NCBI GenBank assembly: GCA_003556955.1
Contig: PWQB01000662.1
Coordinates: 1-13,382, forward strand
DNA length: 13,382 bases
DNA from: Nostocaceae cyanobacterium CSSed10_463m
GTDB taxonomy: Bacteria > Cyanobacteriota > Cyanobacteriia > Cyanobacteriales > Nostocaceae
Direction of reading: 5' to 3'
Shown here: positions 5,614 to 12,556 of the stretch, one piece after another
How positions within the stretch are numbered: the first letter of the stretch is position 1
Layout of the letters: the number at the start of each line of letters is the position of its first letter
The notes under the pieces: generated by a model
Database searches by the model: none
What the model saw: the letters and a program-made list of their open reading frames with translations, nothing else
What the model was told of the DNA's origin: nothing
Program-made: the position numbers and the translations under genes

Positions 5614-8070
5614 TTGATCCAATCTGAGACCTTAGAACTACTCGAATGGCATCGCCTTTGCCAGCATCTTTCCACATTTGCGGCAACTAAGCTAGGGGCG
5701 ATCGCATCACTCCATCTCAACATTCCAGCATCCCAAGCAGCAAGTCAGCAGTTGTTAGCACAAACTAAAGAAGTCTACCAACTGGAAACCCGGACTAGCA
5801 CAGGATTATCTTTTGAGGGGATTCAAGATATTGGTGATTCCTTAGAACGGGCAGAACTTAGCGGTATTTTAGCAGGGGATGAACTGCTGGCGATCGCTAC
5901 GACTTTAGCCGGGACAAGGAATTTACGCCGTGTTATTGATAACCAAGAAGATTTGCCCACACTGGCGGATTTAGTCGCCGATTTGCGGACTTATCCCGAA
6001 CTAGAGCAAGAAATACATCGATGTATTGATGAACGCGGCCAAGTAACTGATCGTGCAAGTCTCAAACTGGGAGAAATTCGCACGGATTTGCGGAAAATCC
6101 GGGGTCAAATCACCCAAAAACTGCATAATATTTTACAAGCAAAATCTGGAGCAGTTCAAGAACAGATCATTACTCAACGGGGCGATCGCTATGTGATCCC
6201 GGTGAAAGCACCCCAAAAAGATGCCATTCCCGGCATCGTGCATGATACTTCTACCAGTGGCGCGACTCTTTACGTAGAGCCTAATTCGATTGTGCCTTTG
6301 GGTAACCAACTGCGACAGACAATTAGAAGAGAGCAAACAGAAGAAGAAGCGATTCGCCGTAAATTAACACAGCAAGTTGCAGAAGTCAAGCCAGATTTAG
6401 AACGGTTATTAGCAATTGTGACGACTTTGGATTTAGCCACCGCCAGAGCTAGGTATAGTTTTTGGTTAGGAGCGAATCCTCCCAGGTTTATCAACCGGGA
6501 AGACAATGAAATCATTACCCTCAGACAATTACGGCATCCTCTGTTAGTGTGGCAACAGCAACACGAACATGGTCAAACTGTGGTTCCTGTGGATTTGCTG
6601 ATTAGTCCCCATCTGCGGGTAGTAACGATTACCGGACCGAATACCGGGGGTAAAACAGTCACTTTAAAAACCCTAGCCTTAGCAGCATTAATGGCTAAGG
6701 TAGGTTTATTTGTTCCTGCCCGTGAACCAGTGGAAATACCTTGGTTTGAGCAGGTATTAGCTGATATTGGGGATGAGCAATCCTTGCAGCAAAGTTTGTC
6801 TACATTTTCTGGGCATATTCGCCGCATTAGTCGGATTTTGAATGCATTGGATCAGGGAGAAGAGTCAGAAAATTCTGCCATATCTCCAGACTCAGCACTC
6901 CAGACTCCAGACTCAGCACTCAGCACTCAGCACTCAGCACTCGTATTACTTGATGAAGTTGGGGCGGGAACCGATCCAGTAGAAGGTAGTGCTTTAGCGA
7001 TCGCCTTGCTGCAATATCTCGCCAATCATGCCCAGCTAACCATTGCCACAACTCACTTTGGCGAATTGAAAGCGCTCAAATATGAAGATGAGCGATTTGA
7101 AAATGCTTCTGTAGAATTTGATGAAAGTACCCTTTCGCCGACCTATCGTTTACTATGGGGCATTCCTGGACGTTCCAACGCCTTGACAATTGCCCGGCGT
7201 TTAGGTTTAAAGCCAGAAGTGGTGACACAGGCTAAAACGCAAGTAGGAGGGGCTACAGACGAAGTTAATCAGGTGATTGCTGGGTTAGAAGCGCAACGTC
7301 GCCGCCAAGAAACCAAAGCAGCCGAAGCTCAAAGTTTATTGCAGCAAGCCGAACGCTTATATCAGGAAGTTTCGGCAAAATCTCAAGCTTTGCAGGAACG
7401 GGAAAAAGCTTTGCGGGCTGATCAGGAAGTAGCAGTACAACAAGCGATCGCTCAAGCCAAAGGTGAAATTGCCCAAGTGATTCGCCGCTTGCAAAAAGGG
7501 ACACCAAAAGCCCAAGATGCTCAACAAGCAACGGATGCATTAAATCAAATTTCCCAAAAATATCAACCAAAGGTAGCACCAAAACCCAAAGCCGGGTTTA
7601 TGCCCAAAGTAGGCGATCGCGTGCGGATTTCTCAGTTTGGGCAAACAGCAGAAGTTTTAACCGCCCCCGATGCTGATGGTGAATTTAGCGTCCGGTTTGG
7701 CATCATGAAAATGAGCGTGAAACTGGAAGATATTGAATCCTTAGATGGTCAAAAACCTGAACCAGTTGTCAAACAAAAGCCAGCCCCAGCCCCAGTGACT
7801 CAACCAGAAAAAAGCGTTCCAGCGATTCGCACCTCCCGAAATACAGTGGATTTGCGGGGTAAACGGGTAGCGGATTCGGAAATGATTTTAGACAAAGCAA
7901 TTTCTGAAGCCACAGGCCCTATATGGATTATTCATGGACATGGAACTGGGAAGTTGCGCCAAGGAGTTCACGCCTTTTTGCACCAGCACCCCAGGGTTAG
8001 CCACCATGAACCAGCAGAGCAAGCAGACGGTGGTAGTGGTGTGACTATTGCCCATATAAAAGGGCAATAA
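5614..8070 (+). CDS. mutS2: MutS2 family ATPase/endonuclease
   Basis: MutS2 proteins are MutS-related ATPases without the mismatch-recognition domain. They have been linked to suppression of recombination in some bacteria and to rescue of collided ribosomes in Bacillus. The 818-residue product shows the MutS core and clamp, Walker A GPNTGGKT (341-348), Walker B LVLLDE (443-448) followed by VGAGTDP, and the signature THFGELKALKYEDERFEN. A Gln/Glu/Ala-rich coiled coil follows (about 545-640), and a C-terminal Smr nuclease domain from VDLRG (D746) with HGHGTGKL. The start is TTG at 5614. The conserved opening IQSETLELLEW begins there, and no ATG lies nearby in frame. A run of about 28 residues (about 414-441) just before Walker B is encoded by a tandem heptamer repeat and looks like an in-frame insertion. 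Six GCGATCGC sites lie in the gene. Confidence 0.95.
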   Translation: MIQSETLELLEWHRLCQHLSTFAATKLGAIASLHLNIPASQAASQQLLAQTKEVYQLETRTSTGLSFEGIQDIGDSLERAELSGILAGDELLAIATTLAGTRNLRRVIDNQEDLPTLADLVADLRTYPELEQEIHRCIDERGQVTDRASLKLGEIRTDLRKIRGQITQKLHNILQAKSGAVQEQIITQRGDRYVIPVKAPQKDAIPGIVHDTSTSGATLYVEPNSIVPLGNQLRQTIRREQTEEEAIRRKLTQQVAEVKPDLERLLAIVTTLDLATARARYSFWLGANPPRFINREDNEIITLRQLRHPLLVWQQQHEHGQTVVPVDLLISPHLRVVTITGPNTGGKTVTLKTLALAALMAKVGLFVPAREPVEIPWFEQVLADIGDEQSLQQSLSTFSGHIRRISRILNALDQGEESENSAISPDSALQTPDSALSTQHSALVLLDEVGAGTDPVEGSALAIALLQYLANHAQLTIATTHFGELKALKYEDERFENASVEFDESTLSPTYRLLWGIPGRSNALTIARRLGLKPEVVTQAKTQVGGATDEVNQVIAGLEAQRRRQETKAAEAQSLLQQAERLYQEVSAKSQALQEREKALRADQEVAVQQAIAQAKGEIAQVIRRLQKGTPKAQDAQQATDALNQISQKYQPKVAPKPKAGFMPKVGDRVRISQFGQTAEVLTAPDADGEFSVRFGIMKMSVKLEDIESLDGQKPEPVVKQKPAPAPVTQPEKSVPAIRTSRNTVDLRGKRVADSEMILDKAISEATGPIWIIHGHGTGKLRQGVHAFLHQHPRVSHHEPAEQADGGSGVTIAHIKGQ
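6884..6942 (+). repeat. Translated heptamer repeat inside mutS2
   Basis: ACTCAGC is repeated four times plus ACTC (6911-6942), preceded by a 16-base direct repeat, CTCCAGACTCAGCACT (6884-6899 and 6905-6920). It is translated in the mutS2 frame as Ser/Ala/Gln/Pro-rich sequence (SPDSALQTPDSALSTQHSAL). This is intergenic-type repeat DNA that has become coding. Confidence 0.9.
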
Positions 8071-8411
8071 ATATCACCAGCACAGGTTACTAAATTTTTT
8101 ATATCTAATTACTAATTGCCTTGGCATTATTAGGAATTAGCAATTAGATATTAACTATATTCAGTAATCTCTATTTATACATTTGTACGGAAATGGTAAT
8201 CATATTTGGCAAGAATTAAATCAAGTTTGTCAAAGGAATTTCTTGAAAATAAATTTTCATCTAGTAAAGTAAGACAAAGACTATTGCTGTTTACCAAAAT
8301 AAGCAAAGCTTGCGGCAGCTTCTAGCTAATAGCGATGGGAAACCAACCTTGATATTTCAGAGTCTGGTTTCAAAATGGGTAACAGCAACAGCCCCTACAG
8401 CCTGATCACCT
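8071..8411. other. Gap between mutS2 and the DUF3038 gene
   Basis: This 341-bp AT-rich gap begins with a large foldback (8102-8150). Further on it holds a perfect 7-bp palindrome TGAAAAT-AA-ATTTTCA (8244-8259) and a 5-bp stem AAGCT/AGCTT (8306-8321). It must contain the promoter of the DUF3038 gene if that gene is not read from mutS2. I could not pick a convincing -10/-35 pair or ribosome-binding site. Confidence 0.45.
8102..8150 (+). terminator. Large AT-rich foldback after mutS2
   Basis: TATCTAATTACTAATT (8102-8117) and AATTAGCAATTAGATA (8135-8150) pair over 16 bp with one mismatch, about 30 bases past the mutS2 stop. The position suits a terminator or 3' stabiliser. The stem is AT-rich and lacks a following T-tract, so it may instead be a small palindromic repeat. 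Confidence 0.4.
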
Positions 8412-9017
8412 ATGCTAAAAGTTATGCACTCGGCCGCCGATTCAGTCACACCAAATCCCCAGTGGGCGGATTTAATTAAGCTTTCAGCCCCAAACACAGT
8501 TCAATGGGACAACATCAAAACCCAGTTAGATTTGGTGCTGTTGGCGCTAGAAACTTTAACTGGTATTGGTTCCGAGGCCATGCTGTCAGCGGCAATTAAT
8601 CTGAACTTAGAGTCAAGAGTGCCAGACCGGGTAGCTTTATGGCGCTTGCGTCAATCTAATCCCTTACGTAAAGGTCAAGGTGGGCGAAAAAAGTTAGATG
8701 TGGAAGAAGCGCGATCGCTGGTTCTCATCATCTGCTACCTCGCCAAACAGCACCAGGAATTGATTCGCCGTGCTGTTGGTCTACTCGAACAAATGGCGGA
8801 AAAGAAGCGGGAACCTCATCAGGCTGCCTTACTTGGAGATTACATCGATGCTTTTTGCAATACTTACCAAGAACGGATGGAAGAAGACGACCAAATCAAC
8901 ACGGATCTACTCACCCACTTGGCGTTAAAACTGCTTGTAGATTTACTGTTTTACAGTGCGCCTGGTGGACATCGCCGACTCTGGCTAGCACTTATAGATA
9001 GTTCTGCAAAATTTTAG
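8412..9017 (+). CDS. DUF3038 domain protein (cyanobacteria-specific, unknown function)
   Basis: This 201-residue soluble, mostly helical protein has no signal peptide or membrane segment. I recognise it as the DUF3038 family, which to my knowledge is limited to cyanobacteria and has no assigned function. Visible landmarks are the basic stretch RLRQSNPLRKGQGGRKKLDV (about 78-97), likely a conserved surface, then hydrophobic helices (ARSLVLIICYLAKQ and LLTHLALKLLVDLLFYSAPG) and a C-terminal HRRLWLALIDS. Two starts are possible, ATG at 8412 and ATG at 8424 (MHSAADS). Neither has a clear ribosome-binding site, and I keep the first. The DUF4335 gene begins 27 bp after the stop on the same strand. 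The two families are usually neighbours, so they probably act together. Confidence 0.85.
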   Translation: MLKVMHSAADSVTPNPQWADLIKLSAPNTVQWDNIKTQLDLVLLALETLTGIGSEAMLSAAINLNLESRVPDRVALWRLRQSNPLRKGQGGRKKLDVEEARSLVLIICYLAKQHQELIRRAVGLLEQMAEKKREPHQAALLGDYIDAFCNTYQERMEEDDQINTDLLTHLALKLLVDLLFYSAPGGHRRLWLALIDSSAKF

Positions 9018-9044
9018 ATCATCGTCTCCCTCGCCGTTCCTGCC

Positions 9045-10601
9045 ATGCCACCATTAAATTCTGTCATTAGACGCTACACACCTCCGACTTGTACTTTAGA
9101 AATATTGGCGCAAAGTTCACCTTTATCCCATTGGATGGGAAAAACGGTGATTAAGCAGCTAACCTTTGAACTACACTTTGATGATCCGCAATTACCAGAA
9201 GAAAATAGAATCCCCATTCGGGGCGATAGAGATCAATTAGAAATTTTGTGTGATGTTGTTACCAGCTATGTCCAAGAATTTCTTCAGCAACCCCCCGATA
9301 ACTTTTGGCTGAGTCTTTGTGAACCCCAGGATTCTAGTAAAGTATCTAATGATTCCGAGTTCCAAGATTTTCAGCCATCTTTACAACCAACCATTAAAAA
9401 CCTCAAATCTTTTACAGACCAAACATCAGGGAGCCAAATCTACTTAGAAACAGGCAGTTATTTAACTCACAATCTATTTTTAGGCCCCCTGGCTAACGAA
9501 ATATCTGGTTCTGTAGTTCAACTGAGTCTGTTGCAACTATTCGATTTAGCAAGCGCTTTAGACGAATATTCTGCTGATGTTATGGCCTTACCAAATCTGA
9601 ATCAAAATCATAAAGTTCTGCGATTACCTACCTGGGCCCCTATTGCCGCAGTCATGGTTTTAGGCATAGGTTTATTACCAGTCACTTTGCAATTTGCCAA
9701 CAATAACAGGCAAAATCAGCAACAATTAGCAACCACATCCAATGGTGAAGAGTCGAAAACGGCTCTAGCACCTAGAGATTCTCTTGATCTTCCCACTGTA
9801 CCCCCCAATGATGTCACATCGCTACCAGCAGGCTTAGACCCTCAATTTCCTGGTGCTAGTTTCCCTCAACAGACCCCAACAACATCAAGTTCTGGAGTCT
9901 TTAACAATTCCTCTGCTGTACCGTCTCAACAAGATCCACTGTCTATATTTGAGACTCAAATTCCTAACATCCAAAACAATCCACAATTTGCCGCCTCAAC
10001 AGCAGTTCCTGAACAGATAGACCCCACAGGCTCCATTTCTCCAAATGAAAGTGCGCTTACCCAAAGGCGAGCTTTACCACCTAACTTATCTGCAAACAGA
10101 GACACATTACCCAGTACCGCATCAGTTCCCTTGTCTGTGTCTACTAATCCCAATGGCAATATTAGCCAGACTTCTGCCCCATCTGACCCCAGAATCAACA
10201 TACAGCGCCTCGAAGAAAGCATGAACTCTGCTGTCAATGTTGCTGCTCAGACAGATAGGAGTGCCTTAGTTGGCGTATCTCGGCAATCTGAAGAGTTTAG
10301 CTCTCGTAGGACTTTATTTGATACACCTCAAGTAGCAGAAGCTAGAGAAATATTTACCAAGCGTTGGCAGCCACCCAGTGGATTCACGCAGACATTAGAG
10401 TATAGTTTGATGGTGGGTGTTGATGGTAAGATTGAAAGGATTTATCCTCTTAATCAGGCCGCGAGAACATTCGTTGAAAATGTGGGGATGCCCGAAATTG
10501 GTCAACCCTTTGTTTCCGCCAATAAATATGGGCAAAATGTCAGAATTAGAGTTGTTCTCGGTCCGGATGGCAGAGTGCAAACATTTCCTGAAAATGAGTA
10601 A
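9045..10601 (+). CDS. DUF4335 domain membrane protein with TonB-like C-terminal region
   Basis: The N-terminal part (about 1-190, from VIRRYTPPTCTLEILAQSSP) is the DUF4335 domain, a cyanobacterial family of unknown function. One membrane segment (about 197-218, TWAPIAAVMVLGIGLLPVTL) follows a basic stretch, which suggests N-terminus in the cytoplasm and C-terminus outside. Residues about 219-410 are a Ser/Thr/Asn/Gln/Pro-rich linker, probably disordered. The last 100 or so residues are conserved-looking: AREIFTKRWQPP (W441), then TLEYSLMVGVDGKIERIYPL, ending RVVLGPDGRVQTF. This resembles the strand pattern of TonB C-terminal domains, by eye only. It is probably co-transcribed with the DUF3038 gene. 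Confidence 0.82.
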   Translation: MPPLNSVIRRYTPPTCTLEILAQSSPLSHWMGKTVIKQLTFELHFDDPQLPEENRIPIRGDRDQLEILCDVVTSYVQEFLQQPPDNFWLSLCEPQDSSKVSNDSEFQDFQPSLQPTIKNLKSFTDQTSGSQIYLETGSYLTHNLFLGPLANEISGSVVQLSLLQLFDLASALDEYSADVMALPNLNQNHKVLRLPTWAPIAAVMVLGIGLLPVTLQFANNNRQNQQQLATTSNGEESKTALAPRDSLDLPTVPPNDVTSLPAGLDPQFPGASFPQQTPTTSSSGVFNNSSAVPSQQDPLSIFETQIPNIQNNPQFAASTAVPEQIDPTGSISPNESALTQRRALPPNLSANRDTLPSTASVPLSVSTNPNGNISQTSAPSDPRINIQRLEESMNSAVNVAAQTDRSALVGVSRQSEEFSSRRTLFDTPQVAEAREIFTKRWQPPSGFTQTLEYSLMVGVDGKIERIYPLNQAARTFVENVGMPEIGQPFVSANKYGQNVRIRVVLGPDGRVQTFPENE

Positions 10602-10612
10602 TTAATAATCAC

Positions 10613-10646
10613 GTATCAGGCAGGGATTTCCATCTCCACCTGATAC
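10613..10646 (+). terminator. Hairpin after the DUF4335 gene
   Basis: GTATCAGG (10613-10620) and CCTGATAC (10639-10646) form a perfect 8-bp stem 11 bases past the stop codon. AAAA rather than a T-tract follows on the plus strand, so it is a weak candidate terminator. Confidence 0.35.
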
Positions 10647-10664
10647 AAAACTGCCTATCTCATC

Positions 10665-10834
10665 TCTTGCACCTGACCCATATCCCACCAAGAAATAAAT
10701 TTCTTGGCTCATAGCTTAAGTCCACTAAAAGGGACTGAAATCCTTACCTGATTGGGATATCAGTCATCTTGAGATGACTTGAGCTATGAGCATGATGTTT
10801 TTAACATCGGGCGGTTTTTGATGCTGGTGCAAGA
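10665..10834. repeat. Structured foldback element in the convergent gap
   Basis: The outermost arms TCTTGCACC/GGTGCAAGA (10665-10673 and 10826-10834) enclose several nested palindromes. These are CCAAGAAAT-AA-ATTTCTTGG (10688-10707), a 16-bp arm pair GCTCATAGCTTAAGTC/GACTTGAGCTATGAGC with one mismatch (10707-10722 and 10776-10791), and AGTCATCT-TG-AGATGACT (10762-10779). ATATCCCA (10680-10687) can also pair with TGGGATAT (10753-10760), which competes with the others. GATGTT/AACATC lies at 10794-10808. It resembles a MITE or a structured RNA. No protein is encoded. Confidence 0.6.
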
Positions 10835-10868
10835 TATAACCTATCAAGGCTTTATGATTACGTCTTAT

Positions 10869-11327
10869 TTAATGGGATTTTTGATTTTTTAACTTTTGCT
10901 TTTTACGTCGCCGTTCAGCAGCATATACAGCCTGTTCCACTGGATAGCCAGCAACTGGTGTGGCCTGATATTTGCGCTCTTCTTCTAACTTCTTCAGTTC
11001 AGTGTAATCTACCCAATGGATGCAATCGACTGGACAAGTATCAATCGCTTCTTGGATAATTTCTTCTCCATCACCATCTTGGCGAATCACACGCGATCGC
11101 CCATAGTCTGGTTCAATGTAGAAGGTGTTACGTGCCACATGAGCGCAGTGTAAGCAGCCAATACAGGTGATTTCGTCTACATAAACACCTTTTTGACGCT
11201 CAATACCACCCAATTCCGGTTCTAAACCAGAGCGTTCCGGGTCATCCCGCATGAAACCACCCAATTCTGGTTCTAAACCGGAACGACTGTCTTCTGGTTC
11301 TGACTGCGACGGCAGAAAATCAGCCAT
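10869..11327 (-). CDS. Ferredoxin with a single Fe-S cluster motif
   Basis: This small soluble electron carrier of 152 residues has C55-x2-C58-x2-C61 (CIGCLHC) and a distant C98-P (TCPVDCIHW), the ligand pattern of a one-cluster [4Fe-4S] ferredoxin. C102 is an extra cysteine. The acidic N-terminus (1-47) carries a tandem motif RSGLEPELGG (15-24 and 32-41). The C-terminus is strongly basic (RRRKKQKLKNQK). The ATG at 11327 overlaps the ycf35 stop by one base (TAATG), which shows translational coupling and fixes the start. An upstream in-frame extension to 11492 would run inside ycf35 and is rejected. It is the last gene of a DUF2997-ycf35-ferredoxin operon. Its redox partner is unknown. Confidence 0.9.
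   Translation of the reverse strand: MADFLPSQSEPEDSRSGLEPELGGFMRDDPERSGLEPELGGIERQKGVYVDEITCIGCLHCAHVARNTFYIEPDYGRSRVIRQDGDGEEIIQEAIDTCPVDCIHWVDYTELKKLEEERKYQATPVAGYPVEQAVYAAERRRKKQKLKNQKSH
11206..11285 (-). repeat. Internal tandem duplication in the ferredoxin gene
   Basis: Two near-identical 29-base segments (11206-11234 and 11257-11285) lie 51 bp, or 17 codons, apart. Each encodes RSGLEPELGG. The in-frame spacing points to duplication within the coding region. Confidence 0.85.
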
Positions 11328-11713
11328 TACGCACTCCAGCGTTGTACTACTAAGCGAATTGAACCATCTGGATTTTTTTCTTGTTCGGCAACTTGAAAAC
11401 CTGCACGAGCTGTTTCTTTCACAACGGACTGATAAGCATAGCGTTGAGTTACTTGGCGTAAGAACCCATCCACAGACAAGCCTTGTTGCCAATATTGCAA
11501 GTCAGCTACTAACTCATATTCTTTGCCATTCCATCTAAAACCGATGTCATAGCCGTTTTCCTGCTCAATGGTTACTTCCGCAGGATGAGTTTGTCCGCGA
11601 TAGCCTCGGACTTCGCGTGGGCCGGGTTTCCAGTCTATGCCCAATTCAGTTAGAGCATCTTTTAAAGAGTCAAGGTTACGAATTTGAGTCTTAATTTGGC
11701 TAAAATGTGACAT
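11327..11713 (-). CDS. ycf35: Ycf35 family protein (DUF1257)
   Basis: This 128-residue soluble protein belongs to DUF1257, the family of plastid open frame ycf35 found in cyanobacteria and red-algal plastids. Typical landmarks are the start MSHFSQIKTQIRNLDSLKDAL, the middle REVRGYRGQTHPAEV, and the aromatic GKEYELVADLQYWQQG followed by FLRQVTQRYAYQSV. The molecular function is unknown. The gene sits 39 bp after the DUF2997 gene, and its TAA shares a base with the ferredoxin ATG, so the three are read together. Retention in plastids and the ferredoxin linkage suggest a redox or photosynthesis-related role (inference). Confidence 0.9.
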   Translation of the reverse strand: MSHFSQIKTQIRNLDSLKDALTELGIDWKPGPREVRGYRGQTHPAEVTIEQENGYDIGFRWNGKEYELVADLQYWQQGLSVDGFLRQVTQRYAYQSVVKETARAGFQVAEQEKNPDGSIRLVVQRWSA

Positions 11714-11752
11714 GGCGGTTGTTGATAAATGACACTAAACTTTTGAGAAAAC

Positions 11753-11962
11753 TTACCAATCGCTGTAAGTAGCTTGGGTACTAGCCCCAGCCGATTGCTG
11801 CACCTGAGTTGCAAAGAATTCTGAGGTTGGCTCATGACTAAGTACTTGCCCCAGTTGTGCCTCTATTGCTGCTGTAACCTCAGCGCAAGAGTTGCCCACA
11901 ATGCCAGTGACTTTTTCTTGTACTCTACCGTCTGGATAGATAATGAACTCTAATGTTTCCAT
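11753..11962 (-). CDS. DUF2997 domain protein
   Basis: This small protein of 69 residues begins METLEFIIYPDGRVQEKVTG, the conserved opening of DUF2997, and continues with a helical CAEVTAAIEAQLGQV and a variable polar tail. The ATG at 11962 is preferred because the family starts there. The frame could be extended four codons to a TTG at 11974 (it would read MARS), but nothing supports this. It is the first gene of the operon with ycf35 and the ferredoxin, an arrangement that recurs in cyanobacteria. Function is unknown. Confidence 0.88.
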   Translation of the reverse strand: METLEFIIYPDGRVQEKVTGIVGNSCAEVTAAIEAQLGQVLSHEPTSEFFATQVQQSAGASTQATYSDW

Positions 11963-12409
11963 GCTTCTGGCCAACCTTGATAGTAAGTTTGAACTGTACT
12001 GCCTCAGCAGTAGGCTAAAAATATAGCCGTTGGAACATTGTTACTTAGATACAAACTTGCCATTTGTTAACTAATGTTCCATCTCTCAAAATATATATCT
12101 CAGAATCTTTACAAAATTTATTAATATTATAAGCACATACACCAGTTATTAGTTAGTTTCTCTTAACCTAATAAATTAGTCAAGTTCACAATTGCTCTGC
12201 CCAGATCAGCAACAAAAGCTCTCAAAGCAAGCATTAGCAGTAGTATAGCTAGTCCTGCCATTCATAAAAATATACAGTTTATTGAAATATATTATCATTA
12301 CCATTGGATTTATTCTATTTTCACAAGGATTACTTATGGAGTATGTCCTAAGTGGACAACAACCTAATCAACTATATACACTGGTAGTCAAACTCTCACA
12401 GGCGTTTTA
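11963..12409. other. AT-rich gap upstream of the DUF2997 operon
   Basis: This gap should hold the promoter of the minus-strand operon. A foldback GGAACATT/AATGTTCC (12032-12039 and 12073-12080), with inner ACAAA/TTTGT, lies 70-118 bases ahead of the DUF2997 ATG and would be in its leader. GGCTA/TAGCC at 12013-12028 is a shorter stem. From about 12330 the DNA probably belongs to the decayed transposon, including a 24-codon frame at 12336-12410 that I do not recognise. Confidence 0.45.
12126..12131 (-). promoter_or_regulatory. Candidate -10 box for the DUF2997 operon
   Basis: TATAAT reads on the minus strand about 160 bases ahead of the DUF2997 ATG. No matching -35 is evident, and the region is AT-rich, so the match may be chance. 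Confidence 0.2.
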
Positions 12410-12523
12410 ATGTTTCAGCTCGAATTTGCTCAAGAAATTGGTGTCTGTGTTAAAACCTGGCAAAGGTGGGATGTGGGAAACTCTCGGCAATTGACAACTC
12501 TGTTCAAGTTCTGGGAGAATTAG
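12410..12523 (+). pseudogene. Relic of an IS607-type tnpA (MerR-like DNA-binding N-terminus)
   Basis: A 37-codon frame reads MFQLEFAQEIGVCVKTWQRW followed by DVG. This matches the helix-turn-helix opening of IS607 serine recombinases, which look like FAQ-IGV--KT--RW---GKL. The expected GKL appears in the next frame (GGGAAACTC at about 12475), consistent with a one-base deletion. No serine recombinase catalytic domain follows, so the gene is dead. It ends 33 bases before tnpB, the order seen in IS607-like elements. A MerR-type regulator fragment is the alternative. Confidence 0.45.
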
Positions 12524-12556
12524 ACGAGCCAGAAATCCAGTGTTGAAGGTCGTTCA

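Noticed and set aside
6133..7582. Minus-strand open frames opposite mutS2
   Set aside because: mutS2 is intact with conserved motifs across the whole stretch, so these are antisense shadows.
10708..10791. Possible CRISPR repeat in the convergent gap
   Set aside because: The GGGACTGAAATCC-like string occurs once. There is no regularly spaced array and no cas gene.
11328..11492. N-terminal extension of the ferredoxin to 11492
   Set aside because: The extra 55 residues overlap ycf35 in another frame. The TAATG junction and the domain layout support the start at 11327.
10869..11962. Nitrogenase- or hydrogenase-linked ferredoxin operon
   Set aside because: No nif or hox gene is nearby, and the DUF2997/Ycf35 partners are also found outside nitrogen-fixing settings.
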